Source: an uncultured Bacteroides sp. (lineage in GTDB: Bacteria > Bacteroidota > Bacteroidia > Bacteroidales > Bacteroidaceae). From it: DNA of 64,000 bases. Positions 42,743 to 53,148 of the stretch are shown here, piece after piece. The DNA lies in NCBI RefSeq assembly GCF_959029255.1, contig NZ_CAUFUE010000026.1, positions 1 through 64,000 of the forward strand. The letters are read 5' to 3'. The position numbers and the translations under genes are program-made. The notes under the pieces were generated by a model, which saw nothing but the letters and a program-made list of their open reading frames with translations, was not told the DNA's origin and searched no databases. The first letter of the stretch is position 1. Every line of letters starts with the position of its first letter.

Positions 42743-45130
42743 ATGAAGGTAATGAGAAACAAAAAGAAAATCTTAATCAGTTGTTTAATTCTATTGGCTT
42801 GCAGTATGTCTTCGGCATGGGCAATATCCAAAGGTATGAAGAAGGTGGTAAATGATGCCCTTGACTTCTCGGTTAAACAATCTATGTCTATGTTTGATGA
42901 AATGAAATCCCAAAAGGGTATACTACCCAGGTCTGCGAAGGATGGCAAGATGATTACTTGTGAATCTCCTTGGTGGACGAGTGGTTTCTATCCTGGTACT
43001 CTTTGGTATTGCTATGAATATAGTAATGATCCGCAAGTACGCGCGGCAGCCGAAGAGATGACTTCCCGTGTTGAAAAAGAGAAGTACACGACAAATAATC
43101 ATGATGTGGGTTTTATTATTAATTGTAGCTATGGCAATGGTTACCGTCTTACCCATAATGAAGCTTATAGAGAAGTAATAGAAACGGCTGCCAATTCCTT
43201 ATCTACTCGTTTTCATCCTGTAACAGGTTGTACTCGTTCTTGGAATAGCAAGAAGTGGCAATTCTCTGTCATTATTGATAATATGATGAACCTTGAACTT
43301 CTTACAGTAGCTTCTTCATTGACCGGGGATAACTCTTATTATGACAAAGCTAAATCACATGCTGACCGTACTATGATAAACCACTTCCGTCCTGATGGCA
43401 GTTCTTACCATGTAGTCAGTTACGATACAATTACAGGGAAGGTATTAAATCAGGTCACTCATCAGGGAGTAAATGATCAGTCCGCTTGGTCACGCGGCCA
43501 AGCATGGGGATTGTATGGCTTTACTATGATGTATCGCCAAACAGGTAAAAAAGAGTATTTGGAACATGCCATTAAGATTGGTAAGTTTATTATGAATCAT
43601 CCCCGTCTGCCTAAAGATAAGATACCCTATTGGGACTTTGATGCCCCTGAAATTCCGAAGGCGGATAGAGATGCTTCCGCAGGAGCTATCATGGCTTCGG
43701 CTTATGTAGAGCTTAGTACTTATGTACCGGGTGAACTGGGTAAACAATTTCTCGCCATGGGTGAACAACAGATAAAATCATTAGCCTCTCCTGCATATAG
43801 AGCAAAAAAGGTAGGTGATAATAACCATTTTATAATACAGCATTGTACAGGATTTGTGGCGAAACATTACGAAATAGACGCACCTCTCACGTACGCTGAT
43901 TATTACTTTGTGGAGGCTTTGGTTCGCTATAAAAATTTATTGGAAGGTCGTCCCGTTGTAGAAGCTATTACCGCTTTCTCTGAAAAAGCTGATCGTTCTG
44001 TTTGGTTAAGTACTCTTCACCGTATTGCTTACCCTTTATTGAACAATATGTCGAAAGGTGAACTTCGCAAGAATATGCCTGTTGAGTCTATTGCTGACGA
44101 TATGCAAAAAAGGAGGGAAGTTACCCATTTGGAAGCCCTTGGACGTCTTATAACCGGTATCTCTGCTTGGTTGGAATTAGGTCCAGACAGTACTATCGAA
44201 GGTAGACTCCGTGCTAAGTATATAGATATGGCTTTGAAATCTATTACCAACGGAGTGAATCCGGAATCTCCTGATTATCTGAACTTCAATAAAGGACGTC
44301 AGCCGTTGGTAGATGCTGCTTTTCTTGCTCACGGCTTATTGAGAGCACGTACGCAATTATGGGATAAATTGGATAAGACTACTCAGGAGCGGGTTATCAA
44401 GGAACTTAAATCATCAAGAGTGATAAAACCTTCCGAAACCAATTGGTTATTCTTTGCCGCAATGGTGGAAGCCGCTTTGAAAGAGTTCACAGGAGAATGG
44501 GAATATGACAGGGTAAAGTATGCCTGCGACCGTTTTGCCCAATGGTATAAAGGCGATGGTTGGTATGGTGATGGTGCAGAATTTCATTTGGATTATTATA
44601 ATAGCTTCGTTATCCACCCTATGATGGTCGAGGTACTGGATATCATGAAAAAGAACGGGTTAAAAAGTTCCATACCTTATGAACTCGAACTTGAACGTTA
44701 TGCACGTTATGCCGAACAACAGGAAAGATTAATTTCTCCCGAAGGTACTTTCCCGATAGTAGGTCGCTCATTGGCATATCGTTTTGGTGCTTTTCATGCT
44801 TTGTCTGATGTTGCTTATAGAAAACTGCTTCCTGGAAAGGTGAAACCGGCTCAGGTAAGATGTGCATTGACTGCTGTAATCAATCGTCAGATAAATGCTC
44901 CGGGAACATTTAATCCTGAAGGGTGGTTGAGAGTTGGTTTTGCCGGGTATCAACCTCATATCGGAGAAACCTATATATCGACAGGTAGTCTTTATTTGTG
45001 CAGCGCGGTTTTTGTGGCTCTCGGTTTAAATGAATCGGATGAATTCTGGTCTGCGCCGGCAGAAGATTGGACATGCAAGAAAGGCTGGGCGGGTGTCGAT
45101 TTGAATGTAGACAAGGCTTTGAAGAAATAA
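42743..45130 (+). CDS. GH88 unsaturated glucuronyl hydrolase fused to a DUF2264 domain
   Basis: The 795-residue protein has an export signal with a lipobox-like LLAC (Cys20). Residues about 30-395 are a GH88 alpha/alpha barrel with the two catalytic-type Asp residues, Asp121 in NNHDVGF and Asp179 in IIDNMMN, plus HQGVNDQSAWSRGQAWGLYG. Residues about 410-795 are a DUF2264 domain (WLELGPDSTIEG, WYKGDGWYGDG, HLDYYNSFVIHPM, YAEQQERLISPEG) closely related to the two separate DUF2264 proteins downstream. GH88 removes 4,5-unsaturated uronate left by lyases. From memory, DUF2264 relatives have been assigned to GH154, which includes beta-glucuronidases. The fusion may remove both saturated and unsaturated uronates. 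It is 26 bp before susC. Confidence 0.88.
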   Translation: MKVMRNKKKILISCLILLACSMSSAWAISKGMKKVVNDALDFSVKQSMSMFDEMKSQKGILPRSAKDGKMITCESPWWTSGFYPGTLWYCYEYSNDPQVRAAAEEMTSRVEKEKYTTNNHDVGFIINCSYGNGYRLTHNEAYREVIETAANSLSTRFHPVTGCTRSWNSKKWQFSVIIDNMMNLELLTVASSLTGDNSYYDKAKSHADRTMINHFRPDGSSYHVVSYDTITGKVLNQVTHQGVNDQSAWSRGQAWGLYGFTMMYRQTGKKEYLEHAIKIGKFIMNHPRLPKDKIPYWDFDAPEIPKADRDASAGAIMASAYVELSTYVPGELGKQFLAMGEQQIKSLASPAYRAKKVGDNNHFIIQHCTGFVAKHYEIDAPLTYADYYFVEALVRYKNLLEGRPVVEAITAFSEKADRSVWLSTLHRIAYPLLNNMSKGELRKNMPVESIADDMQKRREVTHLEALGRLITGISAWLELGPDSTIEGRLRAKYIDMALKSITNGVNPESPDYLNFNKGRQPLVDAAFLAHGLLRARTQLWDKLDKTTQERVIKELKSSRVIKPSETNWLFFAAMVEAALKEFTGEWEYDRVKYACDRFAQWYKGDGWYGDGAEFHLDYYNSFVIHPMMVEVLDIMKKNGLKSSIPYELELERYARYAEQQERLISPEGTFPIVGRSLAYRFGAFHALSDVAYRKLLPGKVKPAQVRCALTAVINRQINAPGTFNPEGWLRVGFAGYQPHIGETYISTGSLYLCSAVFVALGLNESDEFWSAPAEDWTCKKGWAGVDLNVDKALKK

Positions 45131-45156
45131 AACACTAATCTTTTATATTAATAATT

Positions 45157-48100
45157 ATGGGAAACAAAGTATTAAAATGGGTACTGTGCACACTATGGAT
45201 GCTTGTTGTAGTTGTAGTTAGTACGACTGCCAGTGCGCAGGGTAAAAAAGTGACTGGAACTGTTTCTGATACAAATGGACCTCTAATCGGGGTGAATGTC
45301 ATGGTAAAAGGAACAAGTATTGGTACTATTACGGATGTAGATGGAAATTATTCTTTGGAAGTGCCGCAAAATGCGGTTTTGGTATTCAAGTATATTGGAT
45401 TTAACCCTATAGAAAAGGCTGTAGGAAACAATTCTACTATGAATATACAAATGATTGAAGACTCTCAGCAATTGGACGAAGTTGTAGTAGTAGGTTATGG
45501 TATTCAACGTAAAAGCGATTTAACCGGTTCGGTTACTTCCGTGAAAGCGGAGGAACTGAATACTTTTCCTTCTTCCAATGTAGGAGATATGTTGAGAGGT
45601 AAAGCTGCCGGTATTAATGTTACGGCTACTTCCGGTCGTCCGGGTTCGGCTCCTGATATTTTGATTAGAGGTAAACGCTCCTTGACCGGTGGTAACGAAC
45701 CGCTTTATGTAGTAGATGGGGTACCGGTAGATGGAGAAGGTTTTGCTAACCTGAATAATGCGGACATCAAATCATTGGAAGTATTGAAAGATGCTGCTGC
45801 ACAGGCTATTTATGGAGCTAGAGCAGCCAATGGTGTTATTCTTGTAACAACCAAACGTGGTGAGAAAGGTAAAGTACAAGTGGATCTTAATACTTATCTT
45901 GGTACACAGTTTTTAATGAAGAACTTCGATTTCTATTCTGGTGAAGAATTCTATCAGTTACGTAAAGAAGCTGTTCGTACGGAGATGGGAAGAATGCCGG
46001 AAAGCCCTCACGAAGTATTGGCTGATGAAATAATGGAAAAAGCTTATGCCGATAAGAGATTTACAGATTGGGAGAGTTTGATGCTTGATCCTGCTCTGGT
46101 ACAAAAGTATGACTTGAGTATCCGTGGCGGTGGTGAAAAGATGAAAGTGGCAGCGAGTCTTGGTTTCTTCAAACAAGAAGGTATGGCTCCTAACTCAGAC
46201 TACTCTCGTGGAAACTTCTCTCTGAATGTAGATTATGAAATATATAAGTGGTTGAGTATCGGTAGTAATATCTCCTTTGCGCGTTCCAAACAGACGCGTG
46301 AGGATGGTAATTTCAACGAGTATATTACACGTTCTCCTTTAGGGCAGCCTTTCAATGAAGATGGTAGTTATACGGAATATATAAATTCTTCTTTGGACGT
46401 AAATCCACTGTACCGTGCTCAGAATGCAAATCGCGAAATTATGATGAATAATCTCAAGATGAATGTATTTATGGATCTTAAACTTTTCAAGGGATTTAAT
46501 TATCGTTTGAATACTTCATTCTATAATATCCAGAAAGAAGACGGGCAGTACAAAAACAAAGCTTATCCCGGTGGTGGTGCAAGCGGTACGCTATCCAATG
46601 GAAATAAAGAGCATTGGTTGATAGAGAATATCATTAATTATGCGGTTCCTATTAGAAATCAAAAACATCGCTTGGACTTGACTCTCGTTCAGAGTTGGGA
46701 CAACGAAACTCAGAAAGAGATGGAATATTCCGCCAATAATGTTCCGGTTGATTTTGATTGGAATATGCTTCCCGATGGAGATGTAACCGGTATCGGACGT
46801 AAATATGAAGAGAGGACGTTGCTCTCGTTCATGGCACGTGCACAGTATGGATTAATGGATAAATATCTGTTGACAGCGGCATGGCGCCGGGATGGTTCTT
46901 CTGTTTTTGGTCCTTCTAACAAATGGGGTGATTTCTTGTCCGTGGCTTTAGCCTGGAGAATTAAAGAAGAAGCTTTTCTGAAAGATGTAAATTGGTTGAG
47001 TAACCTTAAGTTACGTGCCAGTTATGGACAAGTAGGAAATCAGGCTATTAAACCTTATAAGACTTTAGGGGCTACACAAGGGCTTGGTACAGAATTCGGT
47101 AATGTTCTCGAAACGGGATATCTTCCTACAAAAGAATTGTCTAATCCTAATCTGAAATGGGAAACAACCGGTTCTGCAAACTTTGCAGTTGATTTCGGCT
47201 TGTTCGAAAACAGATTGAGTGGTACGGTTGAGTATTATAATACTACTACTACAGACCTGCTTGTAGCCAGAAGTATTAATAACTCATTAGGTTATAGTAC
47301 TATGTATGATAATCTCGGTAAGACTCGTACCCAAGGTTGGGAGGTATCTCTAAATGCAGATGTATTCCGTCAGGAAGACTTTAAATGGAGTGTGGGAGTT
47401 AACTTCACCAAGTCTAAAAATGAGATTGTGAAAGTAAACGACAAAGTTGATAGTAATGGCAAACCGCTGGATGATGTGAATAATAAATGGTTTATCGGAC
47501 AACCCATTGATGTGTATTATGATTATCAATTTGATGGTATATATCAGTACGAAGACTTTGATAAAATCACTGCTCCGGACGGTACTGTAAAATATGAACT
47601 GAAAAAAACTTATGATACTGATGGCGATGGTATTCCTGATAAGGCATTAAGCCGTACGGATAATGTGGAACCGGGATTTATTAAGGTAAAAGATATAAAT
47701 AATGATGGAGTGATTAATAGCGACGACCGTGTGGTTATTAAAAAGGATCCGGATTATGTGGCATCTATTTCCAGTAATCTTTATTTCAAAGGATTTGATT
47801 TGTATTTAGATTTTTACACTGTTCAGGGAGCCACTTTGAAGAATGATTATTTTGCAGGCGAGTCTTTGCAGGGTAAACTGAATGCTATAAAGGTGGACTA
47901 TTGGACTCCGGAGAATCCCTCAAATGTAGCCCCGAGACCGAGATTTCAGAGTCAGCCTATTTATAATAGTACCCGTTCTTATCAGGATGCATCTTATTTC
48001 CGCCTGAGAACGATTTCTTTGGGATATACTTTCCCTCGTCGTCTTACGGAAAAGATAAATATCAGTAATTTGAAGATATACTGTACAGGAACAAACCTAC

Positions 48101-48198
48101 TTACGGCTACTAAGTTTAAATCGTATAGCCCTGAATTGACTCCGGGTAGCTATCCTGAATCTAAACAAGTTATTTTCGGTTTAAATGTTTCATTCTAA
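45157..48198 (+). CDS. SusC-type TonB-dependent glycan transporter
   Basis: The 1013-residue outer-membrane protein has a signal peptide ending TASAQ. A carboxypeptidase-regulatory-like domain follows (about 28-105, GTVSDTNGPLIGVNVMVKGT), then the TonB-box region QLDEVVVVGYGIQRK and a plug domain with LYVVDGVPVDG and YGARAANGVILVTTKRGEKG. The rest is the 22-strand barrel, ending in KQVIFGLNVSF with the aromatic C-terminal residue needed for insertion. It imports the oligosaccharide together with the SusD protein encoded next. No N-terminal STN domain is present, so no anti-sigma link is expected. Confidence 0.96.
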   Translation: MGNKVLKWVLCTLWMLVVVVVSTTASAQGKKVTGTVSDTNGPLIGVNVMVKGTSIGTITDVDGNYSLEVPQNAVLVFKYIGFNPIEKAVGNNSTMNIQMIEDSQQLDEVVVVGYGIQRKSDLTGSVTSVKAEELNTFPSSNVGDMLRGKAAGINVTATSGRPGSAPDILIRGKRSLTGGNEPLYVVDGVPVDGEGFANLNNADIKSLEVLKDAAAQAIYGARAANGVILVTTKRGEKGKVQVDLNTYLGTQFLMKNFDFYSGEEFYQLRKEAVRTEMGRMPESPHEVLADEIMEKAYADKRFTDWESLMLDPALVQKYDLSIRGGGEKMKVAASLGFFKQEGMAPNSDYSRGNFSLNVDYEIYKWLSIGSNISFARSKQTREDGNFNEYITRSPLGQPFNEDGSYTEYINSSLDVNPLYRAQNANREIMMNNLKMNVFMDLKLFKGFNYRLNTSFYNIQKEDGQYKNKAYPGGGASGTLSNGNKEHWLIENIINYAVPIRNQKHRLDLTLVQSWDNETQKEMEYSANNVPVDFDWNMLPDGDVTGIGRKYEERTLLSFMARAQYGLMDKYLLTAAWRRDGSSVFGPSNKWGDFLSVALAWRIKEEAFLKDVNWLSNLKLRASYGQVGNQAIKPYKTLGATQGLGTEFGNVLETGYLPTKELSNPNLKWETTGSANFAVDFGLFENRLSGTVEYYNTTTTDLLVARSINNSLGYSTMYDNLGKTRTQGWEVSLNADVFRQEDFKWSVGVNFTKSKNEIVKVNDKVDSNGKPLDDVNNKWFIGQPIDVYYDYQFDGIYQYEDFDKITAPDGTVKYELKKTYDTDGDGIPDKALSRTDNVEPGFIKVKDINNDGVINSDDRVVIKKDPDYVASISSNLYFKGFDLYLDFYTVQGATLKNDYFAGESLQGKLNAIKVDYWTPENPSNVAPRPRFQSQPIYNSTRSYQDASYFRLRTISLGYTFPRRLTEKINISNLKIYCTGTNLLTATKFKSYSPELTPGSYPESKQVIFGLNVSF

Positions 48199-48211
48199 AC
48201 ACTTAGATATT

Positions 48212-49831
48212 ATGAGAAAAATAATATATATATCGGCTCTTTCATTCTTGGCCTTTACTGCTTCTTGCACAGATATGCTCGATGAAAAGATGAAAACCCA
48301 GGTTACGGTAGATTATCTCTATACGACACCTGATGGATTGAGTAGAGTAGTAACTGGTTTGTATAATTATAGCAGAACTATTGCGACTGATAATCAGTCT
48401 GATTTATTTGCTGTTCAGATGTTGGATTATTCTACGGATTTGATGGTGTTCAGAGGAGGTTCAGCGGCTGCTTTCGCCCGTTTGGATAACGTTAAATCTG
48501 ATGTAGGACAAACACAGGCTTTTTGGACATATCATTATAATATTATCGGCAAAGCAAATGAAGTTATTGTAGCTGCCGAAAAATTGGGGTTAGACAATGA
48601 TCCGGTCACTAAAAAAGCATGGGCGGAAGCTAAATTATTTAGAGGACGTTCTTATTTTGAACTTTATAAACGATATGAACGTCTCTATCTGAATACTTCT
48701 CCTACTGATTATACAAACCTTGACCGTGAGTTTACTCCCGCCAAAACAGAAGATGTCTTCAAGTTGATTAACGATGACCTTACGGATGCAATGAATGTAC
48801 TGGACTGGACTGTTCCATCTTCAAGTGCAGGTACCTCTTACGGTCGTTTCACAAAAGCTGTAGCTAAACACATCAAAGCACAGGTAGCTATGTGGCAAAA
48901 AGATTGGGATGAGGCAATCAAACAATGTGAAGATATATTTGCATGCCCTAACTATGCGTTACTTAAAGACAGGTCTGCTGTCTTTACTGGTGCCAATTTA
49001 AATAATTCAGAAGTGTTATGGTCATTCCAGTTCTCAATGGCAATAGGCGGTGGAGGTTTTATTCCTGATGGTGAAACCGATTTGACAGGGCACCGTATGT
49101 CTTTGATTTGTACTCCAAACTATAAAAAAGTAGCTGGGTTGAACAATTTCCATTCCGAACATGGAGGATATGGTTGGGGACGTGTTTATCCCAATAGCTA
49201 TTTACTGGGTTTGTATGATAAGGAAAAAGATGTCAGGTACGAGGCCTATTTCAAACATGAGTGGTATTATATGGATAAAGATATATTGCCGAGTGGAAAA
49301 AATCTGGGTGATGTAGCAACTACTACTAATACTTTGTATCTGGAGTGCTTGCATCCTTGTACACGTAAATATTTTGATATGTGGACGAATGCTGATCTAC
49401 CTTCACGTAAGTCAAGTTTTAAGGATATCGTTATTTACCGATTAGCCGAAACTTATTTAATGGCATCTGAGGCATACTTCCATAAAGAAGGCGGTTCAAG
49501 TACCAAAGCCATAGAATATTATAATGAGACATGGGAGCGTGCTGGTAATAATCACTTCGATGGACCTTTGACTTTAGATATTTTATTGGATGAGTACGCA
49601 CGTGAATTAAACTTTGAAGGAGTAAGATGGCCTTTACTGAAAAGACTTGGTGTATTAGAAGAAAGGGTGAAATTACATGCAGGTGATTTGATGAAAGACG
49701 ATCCTCATCTGAATAAAGATTATAATGAGGCCCGTAAGAACTTTAAATATTATCATTGGTATTGGCCTATTCCTCAATCTGAGATAGACCAAATGGGCAA
49801 AGAAAATTTCCCGCAGAATGAAGGATATTAA
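48212..49831 (+). CDS. SusD-type glycan-binding lipoprotein
   Basis: The start MRKIIYISALSFLAFTASC (48212) provides a signal peptide with lipobox Cys; an upstream ATG would add nine non-signal residues. The 539-residue protein has the SusD helical repeats (EAKLFRGRSYFELYKRY, YNYSRTIATDNQSDL) and the C-terminal YWPIPQSEIDQ followed by NFPQNEGY. It forms the hinged lid of the SusC transporter at the cell surface. It starts 13 bp after susC. Confidence 0.95.
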   Translation: MRKIIYISALSFLAFTASCTDMLDEKMKTQVTVDYLYTTPDGLSRVVTGLYNYSRTIATDNQSDLFAVQMLDYSTDLMVFRGGSAAAFARLDNVKSDVGQTQAFWTYHYNIIGKANEVIVAAEKLGLDNDPVTKKAWAEAKLFRGRSYFELYKRYERLYLNTSPTDYTNLDREFTPAKTEDVFKLINDDLTDAMNVLDWTVPSSSAGTSYGRFTKAVAKHIKAQVAMWQKDWDEAIKQCEDIFACPNYALLKDRSAVFTGANLNNSEVLWSFQFSMAIGGGGFIPDGETDLTGHRMSLICTPNYKKVAGLNNFHSEHGGYGWGRVYPNSYLLGLYDKEKDVRYEAYFKHEWYYMDKDILPSGKNLGDVATTTNTLYLECLHPCTRKYFDMWTNADLPSRKSSFKDIVIYRLAETYLMASEAYFHKEGGSSTKAIEYYNETWERAGNNHFDGPLTLDILLDEYARELNFEGVRWPLLKRLGVLEERVKLHAGDLMKDDPHLNKDYNEARKNFKYYHWYWPIPQSEIDQMGKENFPQNEGY

Positions 49832-49895
49832 AAAATATAATATAGCAGATTCCGGGGCAGTATGAACCGGAACCTGCTTAATCAAGCTATTGATT

Positions 49896-51701
49896 ATGAA
49901 AAATAAATTGTCTCTTATATTGATGTCTTTCCTTTTGTTTTCTTGTGCGGAAAACAAAACGGTAATAAAAGAAGCCACCACCTTCTGCAACCCCATGAAC
50001 CTCGATTATGGTTGGGGCTGTTTCCAGAAGAAAGAAAAGAAAGCCCGTTCCGCTGCCGACCCTGTAATTGTGCTGTTCAAGGGCAAGTACTACCTTTTCA
50101 CTACCATGGATATCGGCGGTTATCGTGTTTCCGACGATTTGATTACATGGAAGAACGTATATTTCAATCCGGAAGTACAAGCTTCCGCTTTGGATGTCGA
50201 CCATTACGTGGCACCTGCCGTAGCGGCCGATGATAATTATGTTTATTTCATCAATTTCACTCGCGACCGTTCCAAGAAAACAGTAGATGTGGTTCGTTCG
50301 GCTGATCCTGAAAATGGGAAGTGGGAGAAATGTGGTGAAGTGAGACGTATGGCCGACCCATGCTTGTTTATTGATGATGGACGTTTCTACTTCTATTACG
50401 GTTTGGGTGGAACTCAATCTACTACTTTCTTTGAAGTAGACCCCGCCACATTTAAGGAAATAGAAGGTTCGAAGAAGGTACTGCGTGAATATGTCACCGA
50501 TATCAATCAATGCAAGTCAGGCTATCAGTTCGGACGCAGGGAGCTGTACGATGAGATAGATGCTTCCGCCTGGAAAGGTAAATTTGAAAAAGTGCCTTGT
50601 CCTGAGGGAGCTTGGATTGTGAAGAACAATAATAAATATTATCTGCAATATGCCACTCCGGGCACTATTTGTAATTGGTATTGTGATGTGGTTTTGGAGA
50701 GCGACAGTGTAAATGGAGGTTTTGTGGAACAACCTTATAACCCCGTATCCCTGAAAGTAGGAGGATTTATTGGAGGAGCCGGTCATAGTTGTGTTTTCAA
50801 AGATAAATATGGCAATTGGTGGCAGGCCACATCCATGTGGGTTGGCAATCACGATGAATTTGAAAGAAGAATCGGGCTTTTCCCGGTATCTTTTGATGCC
50901 GAAGGCCGGATGAGAACCCATACGGTGTTGGGCGATTATCCGATGCAGTTGCCACAAAAGAAGTTTGAGCCGCAGGATATCTCCGCATTCGGCTGGATGC
51001 TCCAGTCTTACCATAAGGCATGTACGGCATCTTCGTCTTTGCAGGGCTTTGAACCGGAAAAGGCGGCTGATGAGAATGTCAGAACATGGTGGTCGGCAAT
51101 CAGTGGTAATGCAGGTGAGTATTTCATGATGAATTTGGGTAAGAAGGTACGTATAAACTCTGTTCAGATAAACTTTGCCGAGCAGGATATAAACCCGAAT
51201 GCTCCCAAAGAATCCGATTATCATGCTTATAAGCTATATATTTCTGATAATGGCACCGATTGGAAATTGCTTGTGGATAAGTCGAAGAATAAGGTTGCCA
51301 TTCCGCATGAATACATTGAATTGGCAGAACCGGTAGAAGCTTCTTACGTAAAAGTGGAAAACGTCCATTCTCCTAAAGAAGGAAAATATGCTTTGCTGGA
51401 CCTCCGCGTATTTGGTTACGGTTATTCCGAAAAGCCGGAGCAAGTACAAGGAATTACGGTAGAGAGAGACTTGGAAGATGATAGATATGCTTCGCTTGCC
51501 TGGAAGAAGGTGGATAATGCAGATGGCTATCTGGTACGTTTCGGTTACCAACCGGACTTCCTGAACCAATGTATTCAGGTAAAAGGAAATGAGACTACAG
51601 AGTTGCTGTTGCATATCCTGACGAAAGGCATGAAATACTATTACCGGATAGATACCTACAATGACAGTGCTGTCACAGAGGGTGTGGTTGTCTCGGAATA
51701 A
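49896..51701 (+). CDS. GH43-like surface lipoprotein with discoidin and Fn3 domains
   Basis: The ATG at 49896 gives MKNKLSLILMSFLLFSC, a lipoprotein signal with Cys17. The 601-residue protein starts with a five-bladed propeller. Its blades carry the GH43-type acids: AADPVIVLFKGKYYLFTT (base), RMADPCLFIDDGRFYFYYG (pKa-modulating Asp) and EGAWIVKNNNKYYLQY (acid Glu). A discoidin/CBM32-like domain (about 385-510) and an Fn3-like domain (about 515-600) follow. GH43 and relatives act on arabinose, xylose or galactose linkages; the specificity is not readable. The position after susD suggests a surface enzyme acting before import. Confidence 0.82.
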   Translation: MKNKLSLILMSFLLFSCAENKTVIKEATTFCNPMNLDYGWGCFQKKEKKARSAADPVIVLFKGKYYLFTTMDIGGYRVSDDLITWKNVYFNPEVQASALDVDHYVAPAVAADDNYVYFINFTRDRSKKTVDVVRSADPENGKWEKCGEVRRMADPCLFIDDGRFYFYYGLGGTQSTTFFEVDPATFKEIEGSKKVLREYVTDINQCKSGYQFGRRELYDEIDASAWKGKFEKVPCPEGAWIVKNNNKYYLQYATPGTICNWYCDVVLESDSVNGGFVEQPYNPVSLKVGGFIGGAGHSCVFKDKYGNWWQATSMWVGNHDEFERRIGLFPVSFDAEGRMRTHTVLGDYPMQLPQKKFEPQDISAFGWMLQSYHKACTASSSLQGFEPEKAADENVRTWWSAISGNAGEYFMMNLGKKVRINSVQINFAEQDINPNAPKESDYHAYKLYISDNGTDWKLLVDKSKNKVAIPHEYIELAEPVEASYVKVENVHSPKEGKYALLDLRVFGYGYSEKPEQVQGITVERDLEDDRYASLAWKKVDNADGYLVRFGYQPDFLNQCIQVKGNETTELLLHILTKGMKYYYRIDTYNDSAVTEGVVVSE

Positions 51702-51765
51702 TGAAGTATGCCGGAAGGAAGGATTCTCAGTTGATTGTATAAGATGAGTAAGATATTAATAAGAC

Positions 51766-53148
51766 ATGAATAAGAACTTAATAATCTACCCCCTCCTGAT
51801 TTCTGCCGGGCTTGCCCAAGCCCGGCAGAAACCCAACGTCGTGATTATCTTCACTGACGATCAGGGTTATCAAGACCTTGGCTGCTACGGTTCGCCATTG
51901 ATACAAACGCCATCGATTGACCGTATGGCGAAAGAAGGGATGAAATTGACGGACTTCTATGTATCGGCTTCGGTATCGAGTGCTTCGCGGGCAGGGCTCC
52001 TGACCGGAAGGCTGAATACCCGGAATGGAGTGAAAGGGGTATTTTTCCCTGAAGCGGAAGGAATGCCTTCCGAAGAAATTACGTTGGCGGAGGCGTTGAA
52101 GGAACAAGGCTATGCCACTGGTTGCTTTGGAAAGTGGCACTTGGGCGATTTGAAGGGGCACCTCCCCACCGACCAAGGGTTTGACAGCTATTACGGCATA
52201 CCCTATAGCAACGATATGTATATCGGGCCTTCGCAGGAATTTTCACCCCATGCAACGTTCAGGGAAGGATATACCTTGGCTCGGGCTAAAGAAGACCAAG
52301 AGTTTGTGAGAACTTCTAAAAGGGCGGATGTGAAGAAGAAACTGAACAATGCTTCCCCTCTGTTCGAAGGCGATAAGATTATAGAATATCCTTGCGACCA
52401 GTCTACGACGACCCGCCGCTATTTCGATAAAGCCATCGATTTCGTAGAGCATAACCAAGGCCAACCCTTTTTCGTATATATCACCCCCTCCATGCCGCAT
52501 GTACCCTTGTTTGCCTCCGAACAGTTTAGAGGAAAGAGCAAGCGGGGCTTATACGGCGATGTGGTGGAAGAGATAGACTGGAATGTAGGCCGTTTCCTCG
52601 ACTATCTGGATAAAAAAGGATTGGCCGAAAACACTTTGGTTATTTTTGCCTCGGATAACGGGCCGTGGCTATCCTTTAAAGAAGATGGAGGTTCCGCCGA
52701 CCCATTGCGTGGAGGTAAGTTTTCGTACTATGAGGGTGGGGTACGGGTTCCCTGCATCATCCGTTGGAAAGGTACTGTCCCTGCAGGAGTAACCAGTGAC
52801 GCCATCATAGCCAGCATCGACTTGTTTCCTACGATTATGCACTATGCCGGTTGTCAAACTATCACACATAGCATTGACGGCGTGGATGTTTCGTCATTCT
52901 TCGAAAACCCCTCCTTGCGGTTGCGCGATGAATACGTTTATGTAAAAGGAGGAGAAGTGCACGGTGTGCGGAAAGGTGACTGGGTCTATCTGCCTAAAAC
53001 CGGTAATAGCAAGTTTAAGGAAGGAGACTCTCCCGAACTCTTTAATCTCAAAAAAGACATTGGAGAGATGGATAACCTCCATCTGAAGTATCCCGCTAAG
53101 GTAAAGGAATTGCAAAGATTAATGTTGAAGTATTCAGGAAAGAAATGA
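51766..53148 (+). CDS. S1-family sulfatase, serine type (second)
   Basis: The 460-residue secreted protein has a short signal (NLIIYPLLISAGLAQA), metal ligands in IIFTDDQGYQDLGCYGS and maturation motif Ser71-x-Ala-Ser-Arg (VSSASRAGLLTGRLNTR). Further on are GKWHLGDLKGHLP, TPSMPHVPLF and FASDNGPWL. The pattern is of the arylsulfatase A/N-acetylgalactosamine-sulfatase type within S1. It differs clearly from the sulfatase at 41260, so the glycan probably carries sulfate in two positions. Its stop overlaps the next start by four bases. Confidence 0.92.
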   Translation: MNKNLIIYPLLISAGLAQARQKPNVVIIFTDDQGYQDLGCYGSPLIQTPSIDRMAKEGMKLTDFYVSASVSSASRAGLLTGRLNTRNGVKGVFFPEAEGMPSEEITLAEALKEQGYATGCFGKWHLGDLKGHLPTDQGFDSYYGIPYSNDMYIGPSQEFSPHATFREGYTLARAKEDQEFVRTSKRADVKKKLNNASPLFEGDKIIEYPCDQSTTTRRYFDKAIDFVEHNQGQPFFVYITPSMPHVPLFASEQFRGKSKRGLYGDVVEEIDWNVGRFLDYLDKKGLAENTLVIFASDNGPWLSFKEDGGSADPLRGGKFSYYEGGVRVPCIIRWKGTVPAGVTSDAIIASIDLFPTIMHYAGCQTITHSIDGVDVSSFFENPSLRLRDEYVYVKGGEVHGVRKGDWVYLPKTGNSKFKEGDSPELFNLKKDIGEMDNLHLKYPAKVKELQRLMLKYSGKK

